Of a DNA stretch of 9,996 nucleotides, positions 1-6,283 are shown piece by piece. Numbering within the stretch: the stretch's first letter is position 1; each line of letters starts with the position of its first letter. A program made the translations under genes and the position numbers. Origin of the DNA: an uncultured Eubacteriales bacterium. GTDB lineage: Bacteria; Bacillota; Clostridia; Oscillospirales; Butyricicoccaceae. The notes beneath the pieces are model-generated. The model was not told the DNA's origin. It was given only the letters and a program-made list of their open reading frames with translations, and made no database searches. The stretch is taken from the NCBI GenBank assembly GCA_934630445.1, contig CAKTWY010000090.1:1-9996 (forward strand), given 5' to 3'.

Positions 1-1218
1 GGCGTGCTGCTGCTCCTGCTGAACCTGTTTCCGCCGGCGGAAGGGGAGAGCGCGCGGCTGCGCGTGCTTTCCGGCGGCGTGACGCTGCTCAGGCAGTTTT
101 TGATCGTGTGCGCCGTCGATCTTGCCGGGGCGGTGCTGATCTGGCTTTACTGTGTGCCGGATGTGCTCTCCGGTGCGCGGTTCGCCGCGCATGCGGCGGT
201 CGCGGCATGCGCGCTTTTTCTGATCTTCTGGAATGGCATTATCCGCCTTTACTGCACGTCGGTGCAGCTCGGCCTCCGTCTGCGTGTCGCCGGCGCGCTG
301 GCGGGATGGATCCCGGTGGTGAATCTTTTCGTACTGGGGAAGCTCATTGCCGCCGCGGCAGACGAGTGCCGTTTTGAAAACAATACCGTCCGCCGCGACC
401 GGGCGCGGGCGAAAGACGCGGTCTGCCGCACGCGCTATCCGCTCCTTCTCGTGCATGGCGTGTTTTTCCGCGACAGCCGGGCGCTCAACTATTGGGGGCG
501 CATCCCCGCGGCGCTTGAACGGAACGGCGCCGTGGTCTTTTACGGCAGCCAGCAGTCAGCAGCCTCTGTCGCGGACAGCGCGGCGGAGCTTGCGCGCCGC
601 ATCGAGACGCTCGTGCGTGAACACGGATGCGAAAAGGTCAACGTCATCGCGCATTCGAAGGGAGGCCTCGATATGCGCTACGCCCTGTCGCACCTCGGCT
701 GCGGGCAGTATGTCGCCTCTCTGACGACAATCAACACGCCGCACCGGGGCTGCCTTTTCGCGGAATATCTGCTGAAAAAAGCGCCGGACGGCTTCCTGAA
801 CTCCGTGGCGTCGGCATATAACGGCGCCCTCAGGCGGCTGGGCGATCAAAAGCCGGAGTTCCTGAGCGCGGTGCGCGACCTGACAAACGAAAGCTGTCAG
901 GCGCGAAATGCGGATACGCCCGATGTGCCGGGCGTCTATTACCAGAGCGTCGGTTCGTGGGTGCACGGCGCCGCGGGAGGGAAGTTCCCGCTGAACATTT
1001 CCTACCCGCTGGTGCTTCACTTCGACGGGGCAAACGACGGACTGGTGTCGCTCGAGTCGGCCAAATGGGGCGAGCGCTTTACATGCGTTGCGCCGTCCGG
1101 CCGGCGGGGCGTGACGCATGCGGACATGATCGACCTCAACCGCGAAAATATCACAGGCTTCGACGTGCGTGAATTCTACGTCGGCCTTGTACGGGATTTG
1201 AAGCAGAGAGGACTTTGA
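1..1218 (+). CDS. Membrane-anchored alpha/beta-hydrolase, triacylglycerol lipase-like (5' partial)
   Basis: The reading frame is open to the left edge. A GTG at position 4 is possible but follows no visible ribosome binding site and opens inside a hydrophobic run, so the true start is probably upstream. Counting from that GTG there are 404 residues. The first ~120 contain hydrophobic segments at about 30-50, 62-80 and 95-118, suggesting membrane anchoring. The catalytic domain follows. It has an oxyanion-side LVHG at 149-152, a nucleophile elbow AHSKGG with Ser218, an acidic residue in NDGLVS (Asp345) and a histidine in GVTHAD (His372). The order Ser-Asp-His and the NDGLVS...AKWG segment match secreted bacterial family I lipases. 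The elbow begins with Ala where GHSxGG is usual. The substrate may be a lipid or another ester; that part is inferred. The stop lies just before a strong hairpin facing a convergent gene. Confidence 0.8.
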   Translation, partial: GVLLLLLNLFPPAEGESARLRVLSGGVTLLRQFLIVCAVDLAGAVLIWLYCVPDVLSGARFAAHAAVAACALFLIFWNGIIRLYCTSVQLGLRLRVAGALAGWIPVVNLFVLGKLIAAAADECRFENNTVRRDRARAKDAVCRTRYPLLLVHGVFFRDSRALNYWGRIPAALERNGAVVFYGSQQSAASVADSAAELARRIETLVREHGCEKVNVIAHSKGGLDMRYALSHLGCGQYVASLTTINTPHRGCLFAEYLLKKAPDGFLNSVASAYNGALRRLGDQKPEFLSAVRDLTNESCQARNADTPDVPGVYYQSVGSWVHGAAGGKFPLNISYPLVLHFDGANDGLVSLESAKWGERFTCVAPSGRRGVTHADMIDLNRENITGFDVREFYVGLVRDLKQRGL

Positions 1219-1223
1219 CCGAA

Positions 1224-1262
1224 AATCTGGGCAGCTGCGACATGTACGCAGCTGCCCAGATT
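1224..1262. terminator. Bidirectional intrinsic terminator between convergent genes
   Basis: A perfect 16-bp inverted repeat (1224-1239 with 1247-1262) encloses a 7-base loop. On the + strand it begins 5 bases after the lipase stop and is followed by T-rich TTGTTGTATT. On the - strand, after the dehydrogenase stop, the distal end of the stem gives TTTTC. Both convergent genes could use it. Hairpin and coordinates are read directly; terminator function is inferred from position and the T-rich flanks. Confidence 0.85.
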
Positions 1263-1295
1263 GTTGTATTCACCTGTTATGGGCTCCACCGCGTG

Positions 1296-2276
1296 TCAGA
1301 CCACGAGCCATGGGTTTTCAGTACCGTTTATAAAGCCGATGCACGAGCGGATGGAATTTTCCACCATATCGCTCACCGCCTGGTCGGTATAAAAAGCCGT
1401 GTGCGGCGTGACGATCACGTTCGGGAAGGATTTGAGCACCGCCAGGCCGCGGTTGCTGAGGACCTGACCTTTCAGATCGTTATAGTAAAGCCCTGCTTCG
1501 TGCTCGATCACATCCAGCGCCGCGCCGGCGAGCTTGCCGCTCTCAATGCCACGGATGAGCGCGTCCGTGTCGATGAGCGAACCGCGCGCCGTGTTGATGA
1601 TATAGGCGCCGTCCTTCATCCGGGCGATGGTATCGTCGCTGATGAGGTGATAGTTATCCTCCGTTGCGGGCATGTGCAGCGAGAGGATGTCGCAGGTGCG
1701 GATGATCTCGTCAAGCGGAGCGTAGCGCGCGTATTTTTTCACTTCATCGTTCTCATACAGGTCGTAAGCGAGCATGTCGCAGCCGAACCCCGAGAGATGG
1801 CGCACGACCGTCCTGCCGATGCGCCCCGTACCGAGCACGCCGACCGTCAGGTTCGGAAGCTCCCGCCCCTGCACGCCTTTGAGCGAAAAATCCTGCCCGG
1901 CGGCGCGCGTCGTGATGGCCTTCATCCTGCGTGTGGCCATGAGCATGAGCATGATTGTGTAATCCGCCACGCTGTTCGCAGAGTAGGTCGCGTTGCCGAC
2001 ATGCATGCCAAGGCGGCGCGCGGCGCCGACGTCGATGTGGTCATAGCCGATGGTGCGCGTGGAGATATATTTGACTCCAAGGTCGAGAAATTTCTGAATC
2101 AGCGCCTCGTCGATGATGGTGGTGATGATGCTGATGCAGTCGAAGCCCTTCGCAAGATGCGCCGTCTCCATACTCGGCGCATCATCGCAGAGGACGACTT
2201 CGACCTGGTATTTTTCTGTAAAAGCTTTAAAAAAAGCCGTTTCATCGCTCCTGTGGCTGTAGGCAAGAATGCGCAT
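1296..2276 (-). CDS. D-2-hydroxyacid dehydrogenase, D-lactate dehydrogenase/VanH-like
   Basis: NAD-dependent cytosolic enzyme of 326 residues, the normal family length, predicted to interconvert pyruvate and D-lactate (or a related 2-ketoacid). The Rossmann motif GTGRIG is at 149-154, with Asp172 at the end of the next strand as expected for NAD preference. Catalytic residues are Arg231 (NTARG), Glu260 (in VIEHE) and His292 (TPHTAFYT), each at a constant offset of four from the textbook Lactobacillus D-LDH positions. The stretch ISTRTIGYDHID and the following NSVADYT segment resemble both D-LDH and VanH from memory. No vanA/vanX-like ligase or peptidase is adjacent, so fermentative D-lactate formation is more likely than glycopeptide resistance. 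The ATG start has only a weak GGGG ten bases upstream, and I found no convincing promoter in the 138-base gap before it. It is convergent with the lipase gene. Confidence 0.9.
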   Translation of the reverse strand: MRILAYSHRSDETAFFKAFTEKYQVEVVLCDDAPSMETAHLAKGFDCISIITTIIDEALIQKFLDLGVKYISTRTIGYDHIDVGAARRLGMHVGNATYSANSVADYTIMLMLMATRRMKAITTRAAGQDFSLKGVQGRELPNLTVGVLGTGRIGRTVVRHLSGFGCDMLAYDLYENDEVKKYARYAPLDEIIRTCDILSLHMPATEDNYHLISDDTIARMKDGAYIINTARGSLIDTDALIRGIESGKLAGAALDVIEHEAGLYYNDLKGQVLSNRGLAVLKSFPNVIVTPHTAFYTDQAVSDMVENSIRSCIGFINGTENPWLVV

Positions 2277-2414
2277 TTTTGATATGCCCCGCTTTCCGTT
2301 TGATCATAAAACTTTATGACAGTATCTTAGCACAGAAATGATGAAAAGATAAGCGGCAAATGGCTGAAAATCACATCCGGTGAAAAGGCAGTTTCTGTAC
2401 GCCGCGGCGTGTGT
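2277..2414. other. Intergenic spacer upstream of the dehydrogenase
   Basis: This spacer carries the 5' region of the D-lactate dehydrogenase and the 3' end of the broken membrane gene. TATGAT and TAAGAT occur on the minus strand but neither has a good -35 hexamer at 16-18 bases. A 12-base perfect palindrome with a GCCGCGGC core sits at 2399-2410, just after the membrane-gene stop. It lacks a loop and a T-tract, so I do not call it a terminator. Confidence 0.4.
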
Positions 2415-3093
2415 TCATGCGGCTGTGGGCGCAGCTGCATCTGCTTTCGTCATTTCCCGCCCCATCAGCACAACCCAGACATAGGCGCAGGTTTTCGGGA
2501 TCATCAGAATGCCCACGGGCGGAAAAGCGTCTGCCCACAAAACAACCGGAATATAAAACGCAAAGCTGAGCAAGACCGCGAGCCATAAATGGCGCAGCGG
2601 CTGATCGCCGTCTTTGCGCGCCGCACGATAAAAAAGCACAATGATCACGGCGCCAAGCAGCGCAAACGGAATATTGCGATAGATGCCCCAGGCGAGCGGC
2701 GCATCGGCGGAAAGCCACATGTTCTGCGGCAGCAGGCATAAAAAGATGCGCAGCGCCGCCAGGGAATACACCAGTGCCGTAAGCGCCGGACGGCGGATGC
2801 GGTAACGCTGGAGCGCAATGTGATAAAGCAGCACATAAAACACCGTCATGGTGATCGAAGTGACAAATTTGCCGAAGCCGAGAGCGGACGCGTGGCTGGC
2901 CAGTCCGTCCGTCAAAAGCGCGTATGCGCCGCGGTACAAGGTGGAAGGCGTCGCCAAAGCCCAATACGAGCGCCATAATGCCGAACAGTTTTACCTCAAT
3001 GCGGCCGTTCGATGCCCTGATCATCTGTAAGCCCAGAGCGATGACGGTAAAAAGATAGATGGCGTCAAACAGCGTTTCCATAATTGCCTGCAT
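2415..3093 (-). pseudogene. Conserved polytopic membrane protein, broken by a +1 frameshift
   Basis: Two overlapping minus-strand frames form one protein. The 5' part starts at ATG 3091-3093 behind a strong AAAGGAG (3101-3107, 7-base spacing) and reads well for 55 residues up to GDAFHLVPR. It then loses sense and becomes Arg/Pro/Cys-rich, running on out of frame to a stop at 2371. The second frame begins sensibly at about 2928 with AYALLTDG and continues through hydrophobic segments to a TGA at 2415-2417. Dropping one base in the GC-rich run at about 2928-2933 fuses them into a 225-residue protein with about seven membrane segments. The joined segment GDAFHLVPR-AYALLTDG matches my memory of an uncharacterised integral-membrane family in Clostridia. 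No catalytic motif is evident and I assign no function. There is no slippery heptamer at the site, so a mutation or sequencing error is likelier than programmed frameshifting. Confidence 0.8.
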
Positions 3094-3100
3094 ATCGATT

Positions 3101-3107
3101 CTCCTTT
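3101..3107 (-). promoter_or_regulatory. Strong Shine-Dalgarno for the broken membrane gene
   Basis: AAAGGAG on the minus strand lies 7 bases before ATG 3091-3093 and fixes the start of the frameshifted gene. Its first bases overlap the TAA (3106-3108) that closes the upstream coding-like stretch, an arrangement typical of coupled genes. Confidence 0.7.
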
Positions 3108-3281
3108 AATCAATGCTACGCTCAATCAGAGCGAGCAGAAATGCGTCGTCGTTCTCCCCGCGCCGCAGCCGGCGAAGCGTTTCCTCCACCAGGAGGGCGG
3201 CAAAGCGCTCCGGCGTAAACGATGCGCTTGGCCTGAAGCAGCACTGCCTGCCGGAAAGTGCTTTCTCCTTTTGGCGCGCAT
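3106..3281 (-). pseudogene. Short coding-like stretch with no in-frame start, upstream of the membrane gene
   Basis: One minus-strand frame is open from 3288 to a TAA at 3106-3108. It reads as plausible protein, with an amphipathic, charged C-terminus around ERFAALLVEETLRRLRRGE and an end of ALIERSID. Its codons favour G/C at third positions, like the neighbours. The frame has no ATG and no well-placed GTG or TTG near its 5' end. An ATG at 3279-3281 lies in a different frame; one extra A in the AAAA run at about 3269-3272 would join them into a roughly 58-residue protein. Its stop overlaps the ribosome binding site of the next gene, as in an operon. I do not recognise the protein. It could be a second frameshift, the tail of an older truncated gene, or chance. 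Confidence 0.35.
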
Positions 3282-3316
3282 TCGCCTTTCAAGATAGACT
3301 ATGTTCATATTAACAC

Positions 3317-3322
3317 ATTATA
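3317..3322 (-). promoter_or_regulatory. Candidate -10 element (TATAAT)
   Basis: A perfect TATAAT on the minus strand lies in an AT-rich patch about 35 bases upstream of the ATG at 3279-3281, so it could drive the short stretch and the membrane gene. I see no acceptable -35 hexamer at 16-18 bases (ACCGTC at 17), which keeps confidence low. Confidence 0.3.
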
Positions 3323-3445
3323 AATGAATAGCAAGGGGAGACGGTTCATTTCCAATTGCCATGCAGCGCGGCATACGGCGTTTTCCATGTGTCGGTTTTT
3401 CTGAAAGAAGTGCCGCGGGAGAGGAGAAACACTGCGGCGGACAAA
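3323..3445. other. Non-coding spacer
   Basis: This stretch lies between the candidate promoter and the terminator hairpin; with the terminator and the tail to 3572 the gene-free region is about 260 bases. Frames across it give short, compositionally implausible peptides. I see no repeat, RNA motif or operator. Confidence 0.4.
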
Positions 3446-3488
3446 ATCCGGCCGGCGGAATCCTTTTAAAAAGGTCCGCCGGCCGGAT
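3446..3488 (-). terminator. Intrinsic terminator after the aldehyde dehydrogenase operon
   Basis: A perfect 14-bp GC-rich inverted repeat (3446-3459 with 3475-3488, core CCGGCCGGCGG) holds an inner CCTTTT/AAAAGG pairing. In the minus direction it is followed immediately by TTTTGT. It sits about 85 bases past the aldehyde dehydrogenase stop, on the correct strand to end the leftward operon. The T-tract is weaker on the + strand. Confidence 0.85.
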
Positions 3489-3572
3489 ATCTTTACATCC
3501 TGTATGCACAACGCAGAACGCTGCCTGAGCGAAGCCGTTCCGCAGCCAGCTGTCAAGCCGGCGGGGAGGGGA

Positions 3573-5060
3573 TCAATCGTAGTAGCTGAACGTGCCGATG
3601 CGCATATTCCACATGTTGTTTTTCACGCGCAGATATTCGTGCAACCCCTGCATGCCGTATTCGCGCCCCAGGCCGCTGTTTTTATTGCCGCCGAAGGGGC
3701 AATTCATCTGTGAGCCATTGGGCATGTTGACCCAGACGGAACCGGCATTGATGCGCTGAGCTGCATAATAGGCGGTTCGGTAGTCGTTTGTAAAGATGTT
3801 TGCGCCCAAACCGAAATCGGTGTCGTTGGCCAGCCTGACCGCCTCTTCAATGGTATGATAGCGCTGCACGGCGAGCACGGGGCCGAAGATCTCGCTCTGA
3901 ACGCATTCGTCGCGCTGAGAGACGTTGTCAAGCACCGTCGGCAGGTAAAAATTTCCCTTTGCGCAGGCCCCTTCGGAATAGCGCTGTCCGCCGCAGACAA
4001 GGCGTGCGCCCTGCGCGAGCGCGCGCTTGACAAAACCGTCCACTTCCTCGAGATGTGCCGCTGAGATGAGAGAGCCCATCTGCGTGGCGGGGTCCATTGT
4101 GTCGCCGAGTTTCAGCTTGCCAAGCGCATCAGTGAGTTTGGCAAGAAAGACATCGTAAATGGAGTCGTGCAGATACATGCGCGTCGTCGCACAGCAGACC
4201 TGCCCCTGGTTCGAGCACAGTCCAAGGAGCATGCACTGTACGGCGGAATCCATATCGCAGTCGGGTTCGATAATGACCGGCCCCTTGCCGCCCAGCTCAA
4301 GCAGCGTTTTCTTGATGACGGGCGAGCGGGCGGAGAGCTCCATGAGCCGGCGGCCGACGGCCTCGCTTCCGGTGAAAGCGATCACGTCGACCTCGCGGTT
4401 AGAGGCAAGCGCCTCGCCGCAGGTGGAGCCGGAGCCTGAAATAATATTGACCACACCGGCGGGAACTTCCGCCTCCAGGAGAATTTCCCCGAGCATGGAG
4501 GTCGTCATAGGGGTCATGCTGGAGGCCTTGCAGACGATCGTGTTCCCAGCGGCAAGAGCCGGACAGAGGCTGCGCGTCAGCAGATGAAGCGGATAGTTAA
4601 ACGGGCTGATGACAGCGGCCACGCCATAAGGCTCCAATGTGGTAAAGTCAAACAAACCGCGGCGAAACCCATTTTTGACAGGGAGAACGTCACCCGTGAC
4701 CTCCGTACAGATACCGGCAAAATACTCAAAGGCGTAAATCGAAAACGGAATGTCAAAACCGGTCGTTTCACTGATGGGCTTTCCGGCGTCCTTTGCTTCC
4801 ATTTCGGCAAATTCACGCTCGCGGCGACGCAGGGCATCTGCAATTCTCCGCATGACGGCCGCGCGCTCATGCGCGTCCGTCGTACCCCATCCGTTTTCAA
4901 ACGCGCGCCGCGCGCTGCGGCAGGCAAGGTCAACCTCTTCAGCACTTGCAGAGGCGACCTCACCGAGGTATTCGCCGTTGGCGGGATTATAGCTCTTGAT
5001 ATATTTTCCTGAGGCGGGCTTTATCCATTCGTTATTGATAAAAAGATCATATTGCTTCAT
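3573..5060 (-). CDS. NAD(P)-dependent aldehyde dehydrogenase
   Basis: Cytosolic oxidoreductase of 495 residues, the usual length for the family, oxidising an aldehyde to the carboxylate. Key residues: Asn155 in PFNYP, Lys178 in the cofactor strand, FTGSEAVG at 229-236, general base Glu255 in LELGGKG, nucleophile Cys289 in GQVCC, and Glu390 in SEIFGP. The betaine/lactaldehyde/general aldehyde branch fits, but the substrate cannot be set from sequence. The frame stays open to 5366, but the stretch beyond 5060 overlaps the LacI gene and is not aldehyde-dehydrogenase-like. ATG 5058-5060 has a good ribosome site and begins the typical N-terminus (YDLFINNEW). It lies 179 bases downstream of the LacI gene in the same direction and ends at a strong terminator. 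Its place behind an amino-sugar operon is unusual; oxidation of an aldehyde by-product of the sugar is an inference. Confidence 0.92.
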   Translation of the reverse strand: MKQYDLFINNEWIKPASGKYIKSYNPANGEYLGEVASASAEEVDLACRSARRAFENGWGTTDAHERAAVMRRIADALRRREREFAEMEAKDAGKPISETTGFDIPFSIYAFEYFAGICTEVTGDVLPVKNGFRRGLFDFTTLEPYGVAAVISPFNYPLHLLTRSLCPALAAGNTIVCKASSMTPMTTSMLGEILLEAEVPAGVVNIISGSGSTCGEALASNREVDVIAFTGSEAVGRRLMELSARSPVIKKTLLELGGKGPVIIEPDCDMDSAVQCMLLGLCSNQGQVCCATTRMYLHDSIYDVFLAKLTDALGKLKLGDTMDPATQMGSLISAAHLEEVDGFVKRALAQGARLVCGGQRYSEGACAKGNFYLPTVLDNVSQRDECVQSEIFGPVLAVQRYHTIEEAVRLANDTDFGLGANIFTNDYRTAYYAAQRINAGSVWVNMPNGSQMNCPFGGNKNSGLGREYGMQGLHEYLRVKNNMWNMRIGTFSYYD

Positions 5061-5239
5061 AATATGGCTCCCTTCTGAATGCTGAAATGACGTCGGCATA
5101 AAACGCGGAAAGCCTGAAAATGCAGCGCGCCCAGACGCACCCAAAAATCGGTTGCCTTTCGCGCGCTGCGGTGAGGCATGAAAGAGCGCAGCGGCGTTTG
5201 CCGTGCAGACAAACCGGTCTGCGATGCGCCGGACAGGTA
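5061..5239. other. Gap between repressor and aldehyde dehydrogenase genes
   Basis: This 179-base gap is the largest between consecutive genes from 3573 to the right edge. It holds a 9-bp inverted repeat (5122-5130 with 5161-5169, GCAGCGCGC) separated by 30 bases and followed on the minus strand by ATTTTC, which could be a weak terminator or attenuator behind LacI. CAGAC/GTCTG arms at 5205-5220 and a small CGGC/GCCG hairpin at 5192-5203 are also present. I find no convincing -35/-10 pair and no clear LacI or cre operator, so separate regulation of the aldehyde dehydrogenase is unproven. Confidence 0.4.
5068..5074 (-). promoter_or_regulatory. Shine-Dalgarno fixing the aldehyde dehydrogenase start
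   Basis: AAGGGAG on the minus strand sits 7 bases before ATG 5058-5060. It supports this start over the roughly 100-residue longer open frame, which runs back into the LacI gene. Confidence 0.75.
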
Positions 5240-6283
5240 TTATTTGCCGGGCGCTGCTGATGGAACGGGGCCGACCGATTCGCCCTGGATCAGATGCGGT
5301 GTGATGATAATGGCCCGGCTTTCCGCACCCTCTTCGCTCTGCAGGCGGCTGATGACAAGCTTGCACACGCTCTGGGCGAGCTGTTCGACAGGGAATAAAA
5401 CTGTCGAAAGCCGGGGCTGGGTAAATTGGCTGAAGGGCATACCGTCGTAGCCGATAATGGACATGTCCTCCGGTACGCGCTTTCCGCGGTCATAAGCGGC
5501 GCGTACAGCTCCAAGGGCAGCTACATCATAATAGGCAAAAATAGCCGTTATTTCCGGATTTTTATCCATCAGATGCTTGGCGGCGTCATATCCGGCTTCA
5601 TAGCTGTAGCCGCTTGCGCTGACTATATAGGAGTGCGGCGGCGTGATGCCGTGTGCCTGCAGCGCCTCGAGATATCCCTGACGCTGATCGATTGAGTGCG
5701 ACTGGGCAGTTTTACGATCGATATAACCGATATTGCGGTGTCCGTTGGAAATCAGGTATTCCACTGCTTCAAACGCACCGTGCCGGTTGTCGACGACCGC
5801 TGAATCGGCGCGCAGCCCCTTGATTTTACGGTCGGCAAGCACCAGGGGAATGCCGAGGGAGACGATTTCATGCAGCTTCGATGAAGCTTCGCCGACGGGA
5901 ATGGCGATGATGGCGTCGCTTTGCTTCATAATCAGCGTTTCCAGGGCACGTGCTTCTATCTCCGCGTCGTAAGAAGTGTTGCAGATGATGAGATTATATC
6001 CGTGCTCAAACAAAAGCTTCTGGATGCGCTCCGCCAGGAGGCCGAGCGTCTCGTTGGAACTGCTGGGTAAAATCAGCCCGATCGTATAGCTCTTTTTGGT
6101 CCGCAGGCTGCCGATGAGCTTGTTTGGGTAATACCCCAGTTTTTTTACCGCGGCCTGCACCTGCTCGCACAGTTCATCGCTGACATAGCGTGTCTTGTTC
6201 AGCACATGCGACACGGTTGCGGTTGAGACGCCGGCTTCGTGGGCAACATCCGAAATGGTTACGCTTCTGTTTGATCTACCCAT
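5240..6283 (-). CDS. LacI-family transcriptional repressor
   Basis: DNA-binding regulator of 347 residues, full length for LacI/GalR. The N-terminal helix-turn-helix spans about residues 8-27 (TISDVAHEAGVSTATVSHVLN). A hinge lies near 50-65, with YYPNKLIGSLR preceding the effector domain, and a periplasmic-binding-protein-like sensor domain runs to about 335 with the usual IIGYDGMPFSQFTQPRLSTV-type segment. The ATG at 6281-6283 lies inside the end of the NagA gene, a 25-base overlap, so translation is probably coupled. Position inside the operon suggests autoregulation and control of the transporter and amino-sugar genes. The inducer is likely a sugar or sugar phosphate of this pathway, which is inference. 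Textbook Firmicute nag clusters usually use a GntR-type (NagR/YvoA) or ROK-type (NagC) regulator, so a LacI member is an alternative design. The operator probably lies upstream of the window. Confidence 0.95.
   Translation of the reverse strand: MGRSNRSVTISDVAHEAGVSTATVSHVLNKTRYVSDELCEQVQAAVKKLGYYPNKLIGSLRTKKSYTIGLILPSSSNETLGLLAERIQKLLFEHGYNLIICNTSYDAEIEARALETLIMKQSDAIIAIPVGEASSKLHEIVSLGIPLVLADRKIKGLRADSAVVDNRHGAFEAVEYLISNGHRNIGYIDRKTAQSHSIDQRQGYLEALQAHGITPPHSYIVSASGYSYEAGYDAAKHLMDKNPEITAIFAYYDVAALGAVRAAYDRGKRVPEDMSIIGYDGMPFSQFTQPRLSTVLFPVEQLAQSVCKLVISRLQSEEGAESRAIIITPHLIQGESVGPVPSAAPGK

Noticed and set aside
556..1119. A 187-residue minus-strand frame within the lipase
   Set aside because: It is the antisense shadow of a gene with a clear catalytic triad.
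1296..2276. Vancomycin-resistance vanH
   Set aside because: The sequence is VanH-like, but no D-Ala-D-Lac ligase, VanX or VanR/S-like gene is adjacent, and D-lactate dehydrogenases share the same motifs.
1215..2282. A 355-residue + strand open frame
   Set aside because: It lies fully antisense to the D-2-hydroxyacid dehydrogenase, which has all catalytic motifs. The + frame is His/Arg/Asp-rich with no domain signature, and it would cross the terminator hairpin.
2399..2410. Perfect palindrome as a terminator or operator
   Set aside because: It has no loop or T-tract and no promoter beside it; such GC-rich palindromes can arise by chance in this composition.
2371..2928. Out-of-frame tail of the membrane gene as real protein
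   Set aside because: It is Arg/Pro/Cys-rich with no hydrophobic pattern, while the alternative frame over the same bases gives clean membrane segments.
2928..2933. Programmed ribosomal frameshift
   Set aside because: There is no slippery heptamer or evident downstream pseudoknot, and a single-base indel explains it more simply.
3305..3556. An 83-residue minus-strand frame over the terminator region
   Set aside because: It spans the terminator hairpin, has no ribosome site, and its composition is not protein-like.
5061..5366. N-terminal extension of the aldehyde dehydrogenase
   Set aside because: The extension overlaps the LacI gene, is not family-like, and a good ribosome site precedes ATG 5058-5060.
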